9,288 nt of DNA from Oscillospiraceae bacterium (GCA_902782805.1 CACZON010000294.1:1-9288); one strand, 5' to 3'; counted from the first letter of the stretch, positions 1 to 5,680 are shown. The notes: a model not told the origin generated them from the letters alone. Made by a program: numbers and translations.

Positions 1-517
1 CGATCAGGTGGTTGTAATGCTCCTGCCAGCGGTAAAGCATGCTGATATCGCCGAGCCAGCGCAGGATCGCGGCACGATCGAGTCCGCGGGAGATATAACG
101 CATGTATTTTTCCGCGTCGATCGGAATAATACTGCTGACCACGACCTTCGCGCCGGTCGCGCGGATCCGGTCGATCGCCTCGCAGTAATCGGAAACGAAC
201 GCGTCTTCCGAAATATGCGGAAAGAACTTTCCGCTCGGATTTTTTGCGATTTCACTCCAATTGAAATCGCAGTCGTTGCCGCCGAATTCGAGCAGGACAA
301 CCGTATCCGCGTCCAGCTTCGAAACGTTTTTCTCGATGGAACGCAGACCGTCGCTGATCGTAAAGCCCATCCGGGAACGGTTCGAAACGTCGATATCGTC
401 GCGCCGGAAGGATTCGAACTTATGATCGCTGCAAAGCCGGTACGGCTTTGAGCTGTTTGTGTTTTCTGCGTAAATAACGCCCCGCAAAATTGAATCGCCG
501 AAGATTTCAAGCTTCAT
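1..517 (-). CDS. SGNH/GDSL-family hydrolase (3' end beyond window)
   Basis: The first 172 residues are present and the reading frame is still open at the window edge. A GDS motif at residues 7-9 near the N-terminus (block I, with Ser9 as the presumed nucleophile) and a GGND motif at residues 79-82 (block III, oxyanion-hole Asn81) mark an SGNH/GDSL esterase or lipase fold. The catalytic Asp-His block V would lie beyond the window. There is no signal peptide, so the enzyme should be cytoplasmic; such proteins often remove acyl groups from carbohydrates or lipids, but the substrate cannot be read here. The ATG at 515-517 is chosen because a GTGAGG ribosome binding site lies just upstream. A promoter at 625-653 gives a leader of about 100 nt with several inverted repeats. 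The gene is divergent from the XRE regulator at 942. Confidence 0.85.
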   Translation of the reverse strand, partial: MKLEIFGDSILRGVIYAENTNSSKPYRLCSDHKFESFRRDDIDVSNRSRMGFTISDGLRSIEKNVSKLDADTVVLLEFGGNDCDFNWSEIAKNPSGKFFPHISEDAFVSDYCEAIDRIRATGAKVVVSSIIPIDAEKYMRYISRGLDRAAILRWLGDISMLYRWQEHYNHLI

Positions 518-588
518 AATGACCTCACCCTGTCTCAAAATACGATTCGGTTTTATCGTAAAAACGATCGTTACCCCACAGGGGTTTC

Positions 589-616
589 AATAAGCGGATT
601 CCGGAATCCCGTTATT
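589..616. promoter_or_regulatory. 28-bp inverted repeat, candidate operator downstream of the hydrolase promoter
   Basis: Two 14-nt arms with no loop, AATAAGCGGATTCC and GGAATCCCGTTATT, pair at 12 of 14 positions. The central 14 bp (596-609) are a perfect palindrome. The element lies just after the predicted transcription start of the minus-strand promoter at 625-653. The lack of a loop fits a dimeric-protein operator better than an RNA hairpin. A second perfect inverted repeat, ACCCC-aca-GGGGT (573-585), follows in the leader. The regulator that would bind is unknown; the divergent XRE protein is one candidate. Confidence 0.5.
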
Positions 617-624
617 ACATTATT

Positions 625-653
625 ATGATAGCCTTTTTCCCTAAAATTGTCAC
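625..653 (-). promoter_or_regulatory. SigA-type promoter for the SGNH hydrolase gene
   Basis: On the minus strand there is a -35 box GTGACA (653-648), a 17-nt spacer and a -10 box TATCAT (630-625), each one base from consensus. The start of transcription should fall near 617-619, about 100 nt before the hydrolase start codon and at the edge of a large inverted repeat at 589-616. Confidence 0.7.
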
Positions 654-892
654 GCTAAACAAAAACGGCAAATCTCTCCCTTGGAGAGTCTCGCGGTAGA
701 GCCCGAAAAGCCTTCTCCACGATTCGTAGAGTCCGCATATTTCCTGGGATTTTTTGCTCTTTTTTTGCACGACTCCACCGGGCGAGAGGACGCTCTCTTT
801 TTGATTCCCGCGGCTTCTACAAATCGTACGAGAGAAGTATAAAGGGCAGAACCCCCATATTCTACTGCCGGGAGAGATAAAAACCGCGAGGC
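654..892. other. Intergenic stretch without a recognisable gene; several GAGAG/CTCTC inverted repeats
   Basis: No convincing coding frame with a ribosome binding site was found on either strand. It holds short inverted repeats: CTCTCC-ctt-GGAGAG at 674-688, GGCAG...CTGCC at 845-869, and GAGAG-gacg-CTCTC at 784-797 followed by TTTTT (798-802), which could be a weak plus-strand terminator. No convincing plus-strand promoter for an RNA ending at 802 was found, so an RNA gene is not called. Confidence 0.3.
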
Positions 893-921
893 TTGACAAA
901 GATTTTTCGGGCTGATAAAAT
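893..921 (+). promoter_or_regulatory. Strong SigA promoter with extended -10 for the XRE regulator
   Basis: A perfect -35 TTGACA (893-898), a 17-nt spacer and a -10 TAAAAT (916-921, 5 of 6) preceded by TG at 913-914 (extended -10). Transcription should start near 927-929, only about 14 nt before the ATG at 942. The leader therefore contains little beyond the ribosome binding site AAGAGGTG (929-936). Confidence 0.8.
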
Positions 922-941
922 GGGAGGCAAGAGGTGTTTTT

Positions 942-1532
942 ATGACCGATCTCAAACCCATCATCGCAAAAAACATTACCGAGCTGCGCCGCGGCGCCGG
1001 GATGACCCAGATCGAGCTCGCCGGCAAACTCAATTATTCCGATAAAGCCGTTTCTAAATGGGAACACGGCGATTCCACGCCGGATATCAATATTCTTTCC
1101 GATATTGCCGGGATCTTCGGCGTTACGGTCGATTATCTTCTGACCGAAGTTCACGAGCCGGATGCCGACCCTCAGGAAAAGAAGGACCGCGTCCGCCATT
1201 ATCAGAAGATGGTAACACTCATCTGCTGCGCGATGGTCTGGCTGATCGCAACGATCGTCTACGTGATCCTGCGCATCACCGTTCCCGATCCCTTCCCGAG
1301 CTGGATGGCATTCGTTTACGCCGTTCCGGTTACCTGCATCGTCTATCTCGTGTTCAATTCGATCTGGGGCAACCGTTTCCACAACTACTATATTATTTCC
1401 GCGTTGCTCTGGAGCGTGCTGATTTCGGTTTTTTTCACGTTGCTCAAATACAACCTCTGGCTGCTTTTCGCGATCGGAATTCCCTCCCAGATCATTATTT
1501 TCCTTTGGTCGCGCCTGCATTACAGAAAATAA
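942..1532 (+). CDS. XRE-family transcriptional regulator with C-terminal membrane domain
   Basis: This 196-residue protein has an N-terminal helix-turn-helix of the XRE/Cro type (about residues 8-67). The DNA-recognition segment lies near residues 22-41 and ends in the typical AVSKWE, followed by the usual P(D)IN-LS-IA-FGVTVDYLL pattern. A charged linker (70-88) leads to four hydrophobic segments at about 90-111, 121-142, 149-169 and 171-190, so the DNA-binding domain is tethered to the cytoplasmic membrane. Proteins of this layout are common in Firmicutes; they are inferred to act as membrane-anchored regulators, but the signal and targets are unknown. It is the only plus-strand gene here, has its own promoter with a very short leader, and ends at a strong terminator. 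The ATG at 942 fits both the ribosome binding site and the family start. Confidence 0.9.
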   Translation: MTDLKPIIAKNITELRRGAGMTQIELAGKLNYSDKAVSKWEHGDSTPDINILSDIAGIFGVTVDYLLTEVHEPDADPQEKKDRVRHYQKMVTLICCAMVWLIATIVYVILRITVPDPFPSWMAFVYAVPVTCIVYLVFNSIWGNRFHNYYIISALLWSVLISVFFTLLKYNLWLLFAIGIPSQIIIFLWSRLHYRK

Positions 1533-1548
1533 ATTGCTTTTTGCCTGC

Positions 1549-1588
1549 AAAGGCCTCCGTTCGAACCGGAACGGAGGCCTTTTATTTT
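1549..1588 (+). terminator. Rho-independent terminator of the XRE regulator gene
   Basis: A perfect 14-bp stem (1549-1562 with 1569-1582) and a 6-nt loop are followed by TTTATTTT. It sits 17 nt past the regulator stop codon, in the gap between convergent genes. In the minus direction the stem is not followed by a good T-run, so it mainly serves the plus-strand gene, though the hairpin also lies past the stop of the kinase gene. Confidence 0.9.
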
Positions 1589-1591
1589 CGG

Positions 1592-2110
1592 TTATTCCTC
1601 AAAGCATTCCATTTTCTGCGCTTCCTCCCAAGGGTAAACGACCGTCTCGCCGGCAGCGAGAAAGCCTTCGATATACGCCCGGTTCTCCGCTTTAAGAAGC
1701 TCCGGCGTCAGGTCGGAATCATCGAGCCGCTTCTCCGCGTCGCAGGCGTGGCGCCTGATCGCCTCAAACTGCGCGTCGATATACGCTTCACGCATCGCAA
1801 GGCAGTAAAAACGGATCTGCGAAAGGTAGAACGCGTCAAAATCTTTCCGCCAATCAAAGGGAACGTAGCAGCCCTCCACGATCAGATCCTGCTCGTTTTC
1901 AATCGCGGTTTTGATCATCTCGCGGACAATCGGCCAGAGATAATCGGTCAGAAGGCCGTCGTCGAGCGGCGTAAGATCGGTATTCCCGCTGCGGATCAAG
2001 CCCATTTTCAGGTGATCGATCGAGAAGCAGGGATATCCGTACTTTCTGATCAGCTTTTTTGCGGCGACTGTTTTTCCCGTATGCGTCGCGCCCGTAATCA
2101 GGATCACCAT
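1592..2110 (-). CDS. P-loop kinase-like NTPase, adenylate-kinase-like
   Basis: A 172-residue protein whose first strand leads directly into a Walker A motif, GATHTGKT (residues 7-14, Lys13 and Thr14 binding phosphate). A hydrophobic strand with an acidic end, DLIVEG (75-80), follows as in small nucleotide or metabolite kinases; a conserved-looking SIDHLKMGLIRSGNT segment (30-44) probably lines the substrate pocket. Similar proteins in Clostridia are usually annotated as adenylate kinase-like or AAA-family ATPases, but canonical adenylate kinase is longer and has a lid domain, so the true substrate is unknown. The ATG at 2108-2110 is chosen over an in-frame GTG at 2120-2122: the AAAGGAAG ribosome binding site abuts the GTG but is well spaced for the ATG, which also puts the P-loop at the usual place. 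The gene is convergent with the XRE regulator and seems to be a single-gene unit. Confidence 0.8.
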   Translation of the reverse strand: MVILITGATHTGKTVAAKKLIRKYGYPCFSIDHLKMGLIRSGNTDLTPLDDGLLTDYLWPIVREMIKTAIENEQDLIVEGCYVPFDWRKDFDAFYLSQIRFYCLAMREAYIDAQFEAIRRHACDAEKRLDDSDLTPELLKAENRAYIEGFLAAGETVVYPWEEAQKMECFEE

Positions 2111-2154
2111 GAATCGACTCACTTCCTTTGCCGGATGTTCCGGGGATTCTATGT

Positions 2155-2182
2155 ATCATATGCCAAACCGCCGCGGTTCGGC
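2155..2182 (-). promoter_or_regulatory. Candidate promoter -10 with adjoining 21-bp inverted repeat upstream of the P-loop kinase
   Basis: A minus-strand TATGAT (2160-2155) is a plausible -10 box, but no matching -35 box is present at 16-18 nt. One base upstream lies a near-perfect inverted repeat with arms GCCAAACCGC (2162-2171) and GCGGTTCGGC (2173-2182), 9 of 10 pairs around a single central base. Its place over the -35/spacer region suggests an activator or repressor site. Lack of a T-run argues against a terminator. Confidence 0.4.
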
Positions 2183-2183
2183 G

Positions 2184-2227
2184 CTTATAAAAACGGAAAC
2201 GAACGGCGGCTGCCGCAGGTTTCCGTT
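2184..2227 (-). terminator. Rho-independent terminator of the membrane protein gene
   Basis: Reading on the minus strand, the arms AACGGAAAC and GTTTCCGTT (2227-2219 with 2200-2192) form a 9-bp stem. A smaller GCGG/CCGC stem lies within the loop, and TTTTTAT follows. It begins 7 nt after the stop codon of the gene at 2234-2992. Confidence 0.8.
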
Positions 2228-2233
2228 CTCTGT

Positions 2234-2992
2234 TTATTCCGTTTTCTCAGAGGGCATTTCGCCGCTCAGTACTCTCTCGACCAGGGTTTTCGAGGCCTCG
2301 AAATATTCCTGCTTGCTCTTGCTGTCCTCGTGGCGCGTATCAACGATCGTTCTTAGCGAGATGCGCAGGCGCCCCATCAGCTTTTCCGTATATTCGTCGG
2401 AATCGGTATGGAAATAGACGTCGTCGAGCCGGAAATCTTCAAACGCCTTCCATTCCGGATACGGAGCGCGGATCGGCGTAAGATCGTTCAGATTGTCCGG
2501 CACCGGATCCCACGTTTCAAGATCTACGAAGAAGCTGCTGCCGACGGACGGGATCAGGTTGTCCAGTGAAACCGTATCCGTAATAAAGATCATACTCTGG
2601 CAGGCATCGAGGTCGGCAACGATTTTTGCCGTATCGACCATCGCCGTCTGGCCGGAGGAATTGCCGAAACTGTATTTGTTGATCTGCACGATCACTTTTC
2701 CGTCTCCGTTGCGGTCTTCACCGAGCGTTGAGAGTTTGCTTTCAAGCTGTTCGATCGCCGGATCGGAAAAACCGCCCGACGTCATCAGCGCGATCTCGTA
2801 ATCGGGCTTTACACGCATCACCACGGACACAATAAAGTAAACCACCAGCGCGATGAGAAGCGCTCCAACCAGAAACTTCCATTTATTGTAGTACCAGAAG
2901 TTCTTGCGCTTTTCCTTCGCGGTAAGTTCGCGTTTCTCTTCGGATCTGATCTGTGACGGTTCAACGTCTACCAGATATCGTTCTCTTGCCAT
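2234..2992 (-). CDS. Single-pass membrane protein with extracytoplasmic domain, unknown function
   Basis: A 252-residue protein with a charged cytoplasmic N-terminus (residues 1-36, many Lys/Arg/Glu), one strong transmembrane segment (about 38-59) and a soluble domain of about 190 residues that should face outside by the positive-inside rule. The soluble part has alternating strands and helices, including a DRNGDGKV turn (93-100) that looks like a calcium loop but lacks the acidic twelfth position, so calcium binding is doubtful. A stretch at about 128-160 pairs a hydrophobic strand (MIFITDT) with an acidic loop. I recall similar unnamed proteins from clostridia but cannot assign a family or function. 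The start is fixed by GGGGAGGC just upstream of the ATG. It has its own promoter and terminator, so it is probably transcribed alone. Confidence 0.8.
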   Translation of the reverse strand: MARERYLVDVEPSQIRSEEKRELTAKEKRKNFWYYNKWKFLVGALLIALVVYFIVSVVMRVKPDYEIALMTSGGFSDPAIEQLESKLSTLGEDRNGDGKVIVQINKYSFGNSSGQTAMVDTAKIVADLDACQSMIFITDTVSLDNLIPSVGSSFFVDLETWDPVPDNLNDLTPIRAPYPEWKAFEDFRLDDVYFHTDSDEYTEKLMGRLRISLRTIVDTRHEDSKSKQEYFEASKTLVERVLSGEMPSEKTE

Positions 2993-3029
2993 GCGACTGC
3001 CTCCCCGGCTGAATCTCCTTTATACTTTT

Positions 3030-3060
3030 ATTATAAAGCGTTTTTCTCTGTAATTATCAA
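3030..3060 (-). promoter_or_regulatory. Likely promoter of the single-pass membrane protein gene
   Basis: On the minus strand, a -35 box TTGATA (3060-3055) precedes a perfect TATAAT (3035-3030). The spacer is 19 nt, longer than ideal; the overlapping TTTATA (3037-3032) would give 17 nt. It lies in the AT-rich gap about 40 nt upstream of the start codon at 2992. Confidence 0.55.
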
Positions 3061-3083
3061 GAAGCTGTGAATTTTTCGCCGTT

Positions 3084-3773
3084 TCAGGAAAATTCTTCGT
3101 CGTTGGTTTCGTTTCCGTCGCCCCAGACGGGGATTTCCTCGCCGAGATACGTCGGCGCCGGCTTGAAGATCGCCTGAAGAAAATCTTTATCGCGCGCAAG
3201 GATCTCCCGCAGATCGCGCATCGTCTGCCCGGCGTAATTCTCACCTTCGGCAGCCGCGCCGCGCGCGTCGAGTCCGAGGGCGTTCGCGAGGTAGAGCGCA
3301 CGGTAGAGATGATATTTCTGGGTCACGATCAAGGGCGTCTTCACCTGAAAAACAGCCTTGGCACGGTAGATGCTCTCGTAGGTTGAAAACCCCGCGTGAT
3401 CCATAAAAAGGTCCTCCGAAGGGACGCCGGCCTCGAGCATATAGCGCTTCATCGCGCCGACTTCGTTGTAGCCTTTCGTTCCGTGGTCTCCGGTGAGCAG
3501 CAGCTTTTTGGAAACGCCCGCGCGGTAGAGCGCAAGCGCGCAGTCGAGCCGGTCTCGCAGCATCGGACTCGGGGTCCCGTCGTCGCGGACGCCGCAGCCG
3601 AGCACCAGGATGCAATCGTAGCCCGCAACGGTTTTCAACGCTTCCTCCGAGAGGATCTGATCCGAGGTTGAGCCCTTTACGTAGAGATCGGCGCCGAATA
3701 CGAAGACGGTGCCCAGAATGATCAAAGCCGCAAAGATTGCCAAGATGCGCCGCGGCCATTTTTTCTTTTTCAC
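3084..3773 (-). CDS. SanA/YdcF-like (DUF218) membrane-anchored protein
   Basis: A 229-residue protein with a basic N-terminus and one membrane anchor (about residues 10-30), then a DUF218 domain. The family pattern is clear: a strand ending in ILVLGCG (55-61), DGTPSPMLRDRL (65-76), LLLTGDHG (91-98) followed by YNEV, and a TYES-x-RA region (131-139). Family members such as SanA and ElyC of E. coli act in cell-envelope integrity, but the reaction is not established, so envelope maintenance is inferred. The start is taken as GTG at 3771-3773 because AAGGAGG (3780-3786) lies 6 nt upstream; an in-frame GTG at 3794 would place that ribosome binding site inside the gene. The acidic C-terminal tail (about 218-229) is probably unstructured. 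It is driven by a perfect consensus promoter through a structured leader, and no strong terminator was found after it. Confidence 0.88.
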   Translation of the reverse strand: MKKKKWPRRILAIFAALIILGTVFVFGADLYVKGSTSDQILSEEALKTVAGYDCILVLGCGVRDDGTPSPMLRDRLDCALALYRAGVSKKLLLTGDHGTKGYNEVGAMKRYMLEAGVPSEDLFMDHAGFSTYESIYRAKAVFQVKTPLIVTQKYHLYRALYLANALGLDARGAAAEGENYAGQTMRDLREILARDKDFLQAIFKPAPTYLGEEIPVWGDGNETNDEEFS

Positions 3774-3895
3774 GCGTTTCCTCCTTCCCCACACGACCGG
3801 CAGTCGCCTCCGGCGGGGCGGATCACACGGGTTGTGTGTAAAGGCTTTTTCCTTTCTATTCTTCCGCCAAAAGGCGGCTTTTCTTTACATAATAC
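3774..3895 (-). promoter_or_regulatory. Structured 5' leader of the SanA/YdcF-like gene
   Basis: About 120 nt lie between the predicted transcription start and the start codon. The leader can fold a CCGCC-TTTT-GGCGG hairpin (3877-3864), AAAGG...CCTTT (3855-3840) and a GC-rich CGCC-GGCG hairpin (3815-3805). The segment at 3834-3838 can pair either with the nearby 3824-3828 or with 3790-3794, which lies just upstream of the ribosome binding site. Mutually exclusive pairing of this kind is a hallmark of post-initiation control, but it matches no riboswitch class that I know. Confidence 0.35.
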
Positions 3896-3901
3896 AGGTT
3901 T

Positions 3902-3930
3902 ATTATATTGAAACCGCAGAAAAATGTCAA
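3902..3930 (-). promoter_or_regulatory. Perfect consensus SigA promoter for the SanA/YdcF-like gene
   Basis: On the minus strand TTGACA (3930-3925) and TATAAT (3907-3902) both match consensus exactly with the optimal 17-nt spacer. It lies 23 bp past the terminator of the upstream hydrolase gene, so the SanA-like gene is an independent unit. Confidence 0.9.
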
Positions 3931-3952
3931 GATTCTTCCCGATTTCGAACCG

Positions 3953-3987
3953 ATAAAACGCCCCGGAGGACCATGGTCCGGGGCGTT
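3953..3987 (-). terminator. Rho-independent terminator of the central three-gene operon
   Basis: On the minus strand, AACGCCCCGGA pairs with TCCGGGGCGTT in a perfect 11-bp stem (3987-3977 with 3967-3957) around a 9-nt loop and is followed by TTTTAT. The loop side also holds a GGACCATGGTCC palindrome that offers an alternative fold. It lies 17 nt after the alpha/beta hydrolase stop codon. Confidence 0.85.
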
Positions 3988-4004
3988 GTTCATATTCGGT
4001 TTCG

Positions 4005-4976
4005 TTATTTGAAAACGGTGAAATCCTGATCCTGAAACGCTGCGTTGAAGGGCATATGGAGGTTGTCCGGTCCGCCGAGCGGCAGATCCGCGGGTGTAAC
4101 CGGGACCCCGTTCTTCGGCGGCAGCAGCGGCGCAAACAGCGATCCTTCACCGGACATGCTCCCGTTTTTCGGCGGCGCCATCGGCTGCGGCGGCTGGGCG
4201 TTGGCGGAAATTCCGAGCTGATTCTGCAGGAAACGCCAGCAAAGCTCGAACCAATCGTCGATGCAGGGACCGACCGCGCCGTCCGGATGGAGGATGCGGT
4301 TCGGCATACCGGTAGCGCCGTGGTCGCCGACGCTCGAAATATAGACGGCGTAGGGGCGTTTTTTGCGCTCGAAAGCGTCAAGCATCGCGATCGTCTGATA
4401 GACCGAAACGAGGCGGTCCTGCCGCGCGTGATGGAAGAACGCCGGCGGCGTCTGATCGCCGACAAGTTCGCCGTTGGGAACGTAGGTAAGACCGTCGTCC
4501 GTCTTCTGGCCGCAGAACATCGGCCCGAAGCCGAGCACCATCGCGTTCGGCTTGCCCTCTTCCCCGGCGCATCCGGCTTTTTCCATGAATTCCGGACGGT
4601 TCCAGAGGTTGCCCGTCGCCATACAAATGAACGATCCCGCGGACTGGCCCGAGATCACGATCTGATCGCGTTCTACGCCCCATTCCTCGGCATGGTCGCG
4701 CACGAGCTTGATCGCCCGCATCAGATCGATCACAACCTGGGGGAAACGGTAATTCTCGCCGACCGGATACATGTAGCTGCAGATGACGTTAAAGCCTTTT
4801 CCGATCAGCCGGCTGCCGAGGCCGACGGTATCCGATTCGCTGCAAAGCTGGAAGCCTCCCGCCGAAGCGTGGATCAGCGCCGGAGAGGGGCGGAAAAACG
4901 GTCCCGGAACGCCCGCAAGCGTTACGACCAGATACGAGGTTTTTTCTTCGTTGAGATCGAATTTCAGAACCTTCAT
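4005..4976 (-). CDS. Alpha/beta hydrolase, esterase/acetylxylan-esterase-like
   Basis: A 323-residue serine hydrolase of the BD-FAE/acetylxylan esterase-like group. The sequence IHASAGGF (35-42) sits at the oxyanion-hole position, where relatives have HGGG. The nucleophile elbow is GQSAG (110-114, Ser112), and the likely acid and base are Asp187 (RQDRLVSV) and His219 (GDHG). There is no signal peptide or membrane segment, so it should be cytoplasmic, probably cutting acyl groups from imported sugars or small esters; the substrate is inferred only by family. A tail of about 65 residues (258-323), rich in Pro and Gly and carrying two PPKNG copies 18 residues apart, extends past the fold. The ATG at 4976 has AAGGAGG (4985-4991) that overlaps the stop codon of the SIMPL gene, 13 nt upstream, which implies coupled translation. 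It is the last gene before the terminator at 3953-3987. Confidence 0.88.
   Translation of the reverse strand: MKVLKFDLNEEKTSYLVVTLAGVPGPFFRPSPALIHASAGGFQLCSESDTVGLGSRLIGKGFNVICSYMYPVGENYRFPQVVIDLMRAIKLVRDHAEEWGVERDQIVISGQSAGSFICMATGNLWNRPEFMEKAGCAGEEGKPNAMVLGFGPMFCGQKTDDGLTYVPNGELVGDQTPPAFFHHARQDRLVSVYQTIAMLDAFERKKRPYAVYISSVGDHGATGMPNRILHPDGAVGPCIDDWFELCWRFLQNQLGISANAQPPQPMAPPKNGSMSGEGSLFAPLLPPKNGVPVTPADLPLGGPDNLHMPFNAAFQDQDFTVFK
4107..4176 (-). repeat. Two 16-nt direct repeats encoding PPKNG in the hydrolase tail
   Basis: On the plus strand CCCGTTCTTCGGCGGC (4107-4122) and CCCGTTTTTCGGCGGC (4161-4176) differ at one base and lie 54 nt apart, in frame. They encode the two PPKNG motifs of the Pro-rich C-terminal extension. 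Confidence 0.75.
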
Positions 4977-4989
4977 CGTCTTTTCCTCC

Positions 4990-5664
4990 TTATTTTGCCG
5001 GGATCAGTTCCCAGATAAACGTTGCGTGATCGCTGATCTCCAGCTCCTCCGGCGCGAACGAATCGCCGAAAGCCGCCTTCGCAAGCCGCGGTGCGCCGCC
5101 GAAATCGCGCTGCATCTCAACCTGCGTGTTCGAATAAAACGCGCGGTCCGCAAAGCCGTACTGGATCGAAATGAGTTCTCCGAGCGCCGCGCCGGAAGCT
5201 TTCGCGAGCGTCTTCGCTTTTTCGCGGGCGTTTTTTGCCGCCGCGCGCAGAAGCGCCGCCGAGATCTTCTCGGGATCCTTTGCGGTAAAGAAGATATGAA
5301 GCTGCGGCGCAGAACCGCTCGACGCGATCGCCGAGAGCGTCTTTGAAAGGCGCTCGGGCGAAAAATCGAAGCTGAGCTTCAGGCTGTGAGCACAGACGTA
5401 TCCCGCAAACTGCTCGCGGTATTCGCCGCCCGGATCGCGTACGCTCTCGTACTGCGTCCGGACGTTGAAGCCCGTTGTTTTGAGTTCGTCCTCGCCGAAG
5501 CCGAGCGCCGAGAGCGCCGAAGAGAGCTTTTCGATCTGTTCGGACGCGAGCAGCGCCGCTTGTTCGTAGTTTTTATCGTTTCCTTCGATCTGCAGGGTCA
5601 GCTCGACAAGATCCGGCTTTACGCGGACCTTCCCCCCGCCCTGTACGGTAATCGTCTTTTCCAT
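4990..5664 (-). CDS. SIMPL domain-containing protein (DUF541), cytoplasmic form
   Basis: A 224-residue protein matching the SIMPL/DUF541 pattern: an N-terminal TITVQGGGKVRVKPDLVELTLQI stretch (4-26, abbreviated to key residues G9-G11, V14, P16, D17), a central strand-helix unit, a Lys/Ala-rich helix with AREKAKTLAKASG (about 139-151) and LGELISIQYG (about 154-163). SIMPL proteins form oligomeric shells of unclear function; many have a signal peptide, but none is seen here, so this one should stay in the cytoplasm. The ATG at 5662-5664 is preferred to one at 5718 because it has AGGTGA at proper spacing and starts exactly at the family N-terminus. It follows the small duplicated protein by 90 nt with a GC-rich hairpin in the gap and is translationally coupled to the alpha/beta hydrolase, so all three are probably one operon. 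Confidence 0.85.
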   Translation of the reverse strand: MEKTITVQGGGKVRVKPDLVELTLQIEGNDKNYEQAALLASEQIEKLSSALSALGFGEDELKTTGFNVRTQYESVRDPGGEYREQFAGYVCAHSLKLSFDFSPERLSKTLSAIASSGSAPQLHIFFTAKDPEKISAALLRAAAKNAREKAKTLAKASGAALGELISIQYGFADRAFYSNTQVEMQRDFGGAPRLAKAAFGDSFAPEELEISDHATFIWELIPAK

Positions 5665-5680
5665 GCTTTCACCTCGCTGC

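Noticed and set aside
615..1550. Minus-strand open frame of 311 codons over the XRE regulator and the intergenic region
   Set aside because: Antisense to a clear helix-turn-helix protein, passes through a strong promoter on the other strand, and has no supported start.
1592..2122. GTG start at 2120-2122 for the P-loop kinase
   Set aside because: The ribosome binding site AAAGGAAG is only one or two bases from this GTG; the ATG at 2110 is correctly spaced and puts the P-loop at the usual place.
1058..2356. Long plus-strand open frame of 432 codons
   Set aside because: It overlaps the XRE regulator in another frame and runs antisense through the P-loop kinase; it has no ribosome binding site, is Arg-rich and matches no family. 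It is a shadow of the real genes.
2693..2716. EF-hand or dockerin-like calcium loop (DRNGDGKV) in the membrane protein
   Set aside because: The twelfth position is Ile rather than Asp or Glu, there is only one copy, and the context is strand-rich; it is probably an ordinary turn.
3067..3095. AT-rich inverted repeat GAATTTTC/GAAAAATTC near the end of the SanA/YdcF-like gene
   Set aside because: Imperfect and weak, overlaps the stop codon region, and no T-run follows on the minus strand; not called as a terminator.
3084..3794. Upstream GTG start at 3794 for the SanA/YdcF-like gene
   Set aside because: It would put the excellent AAGGAGG site inside the coding region; the GTG at 3773 lies 6 nt from it.
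3864..3885. Plus-strand terminator (CCGCC-aaaa-GGCGG then CTTTTCTTT)
   Set aside because: No plus-strand gene or promoter lies upstream. The stem is better seen as part of the minus-strand leader.
4056..5018. Plus-strand open frame of 320 codons antisense to the alpha/beta hydrolase
   Set aside because: Arg-rich composition typical of antisense frames, no start signal, and the opposite strand carries a complete enzyme with catalytic motifs.
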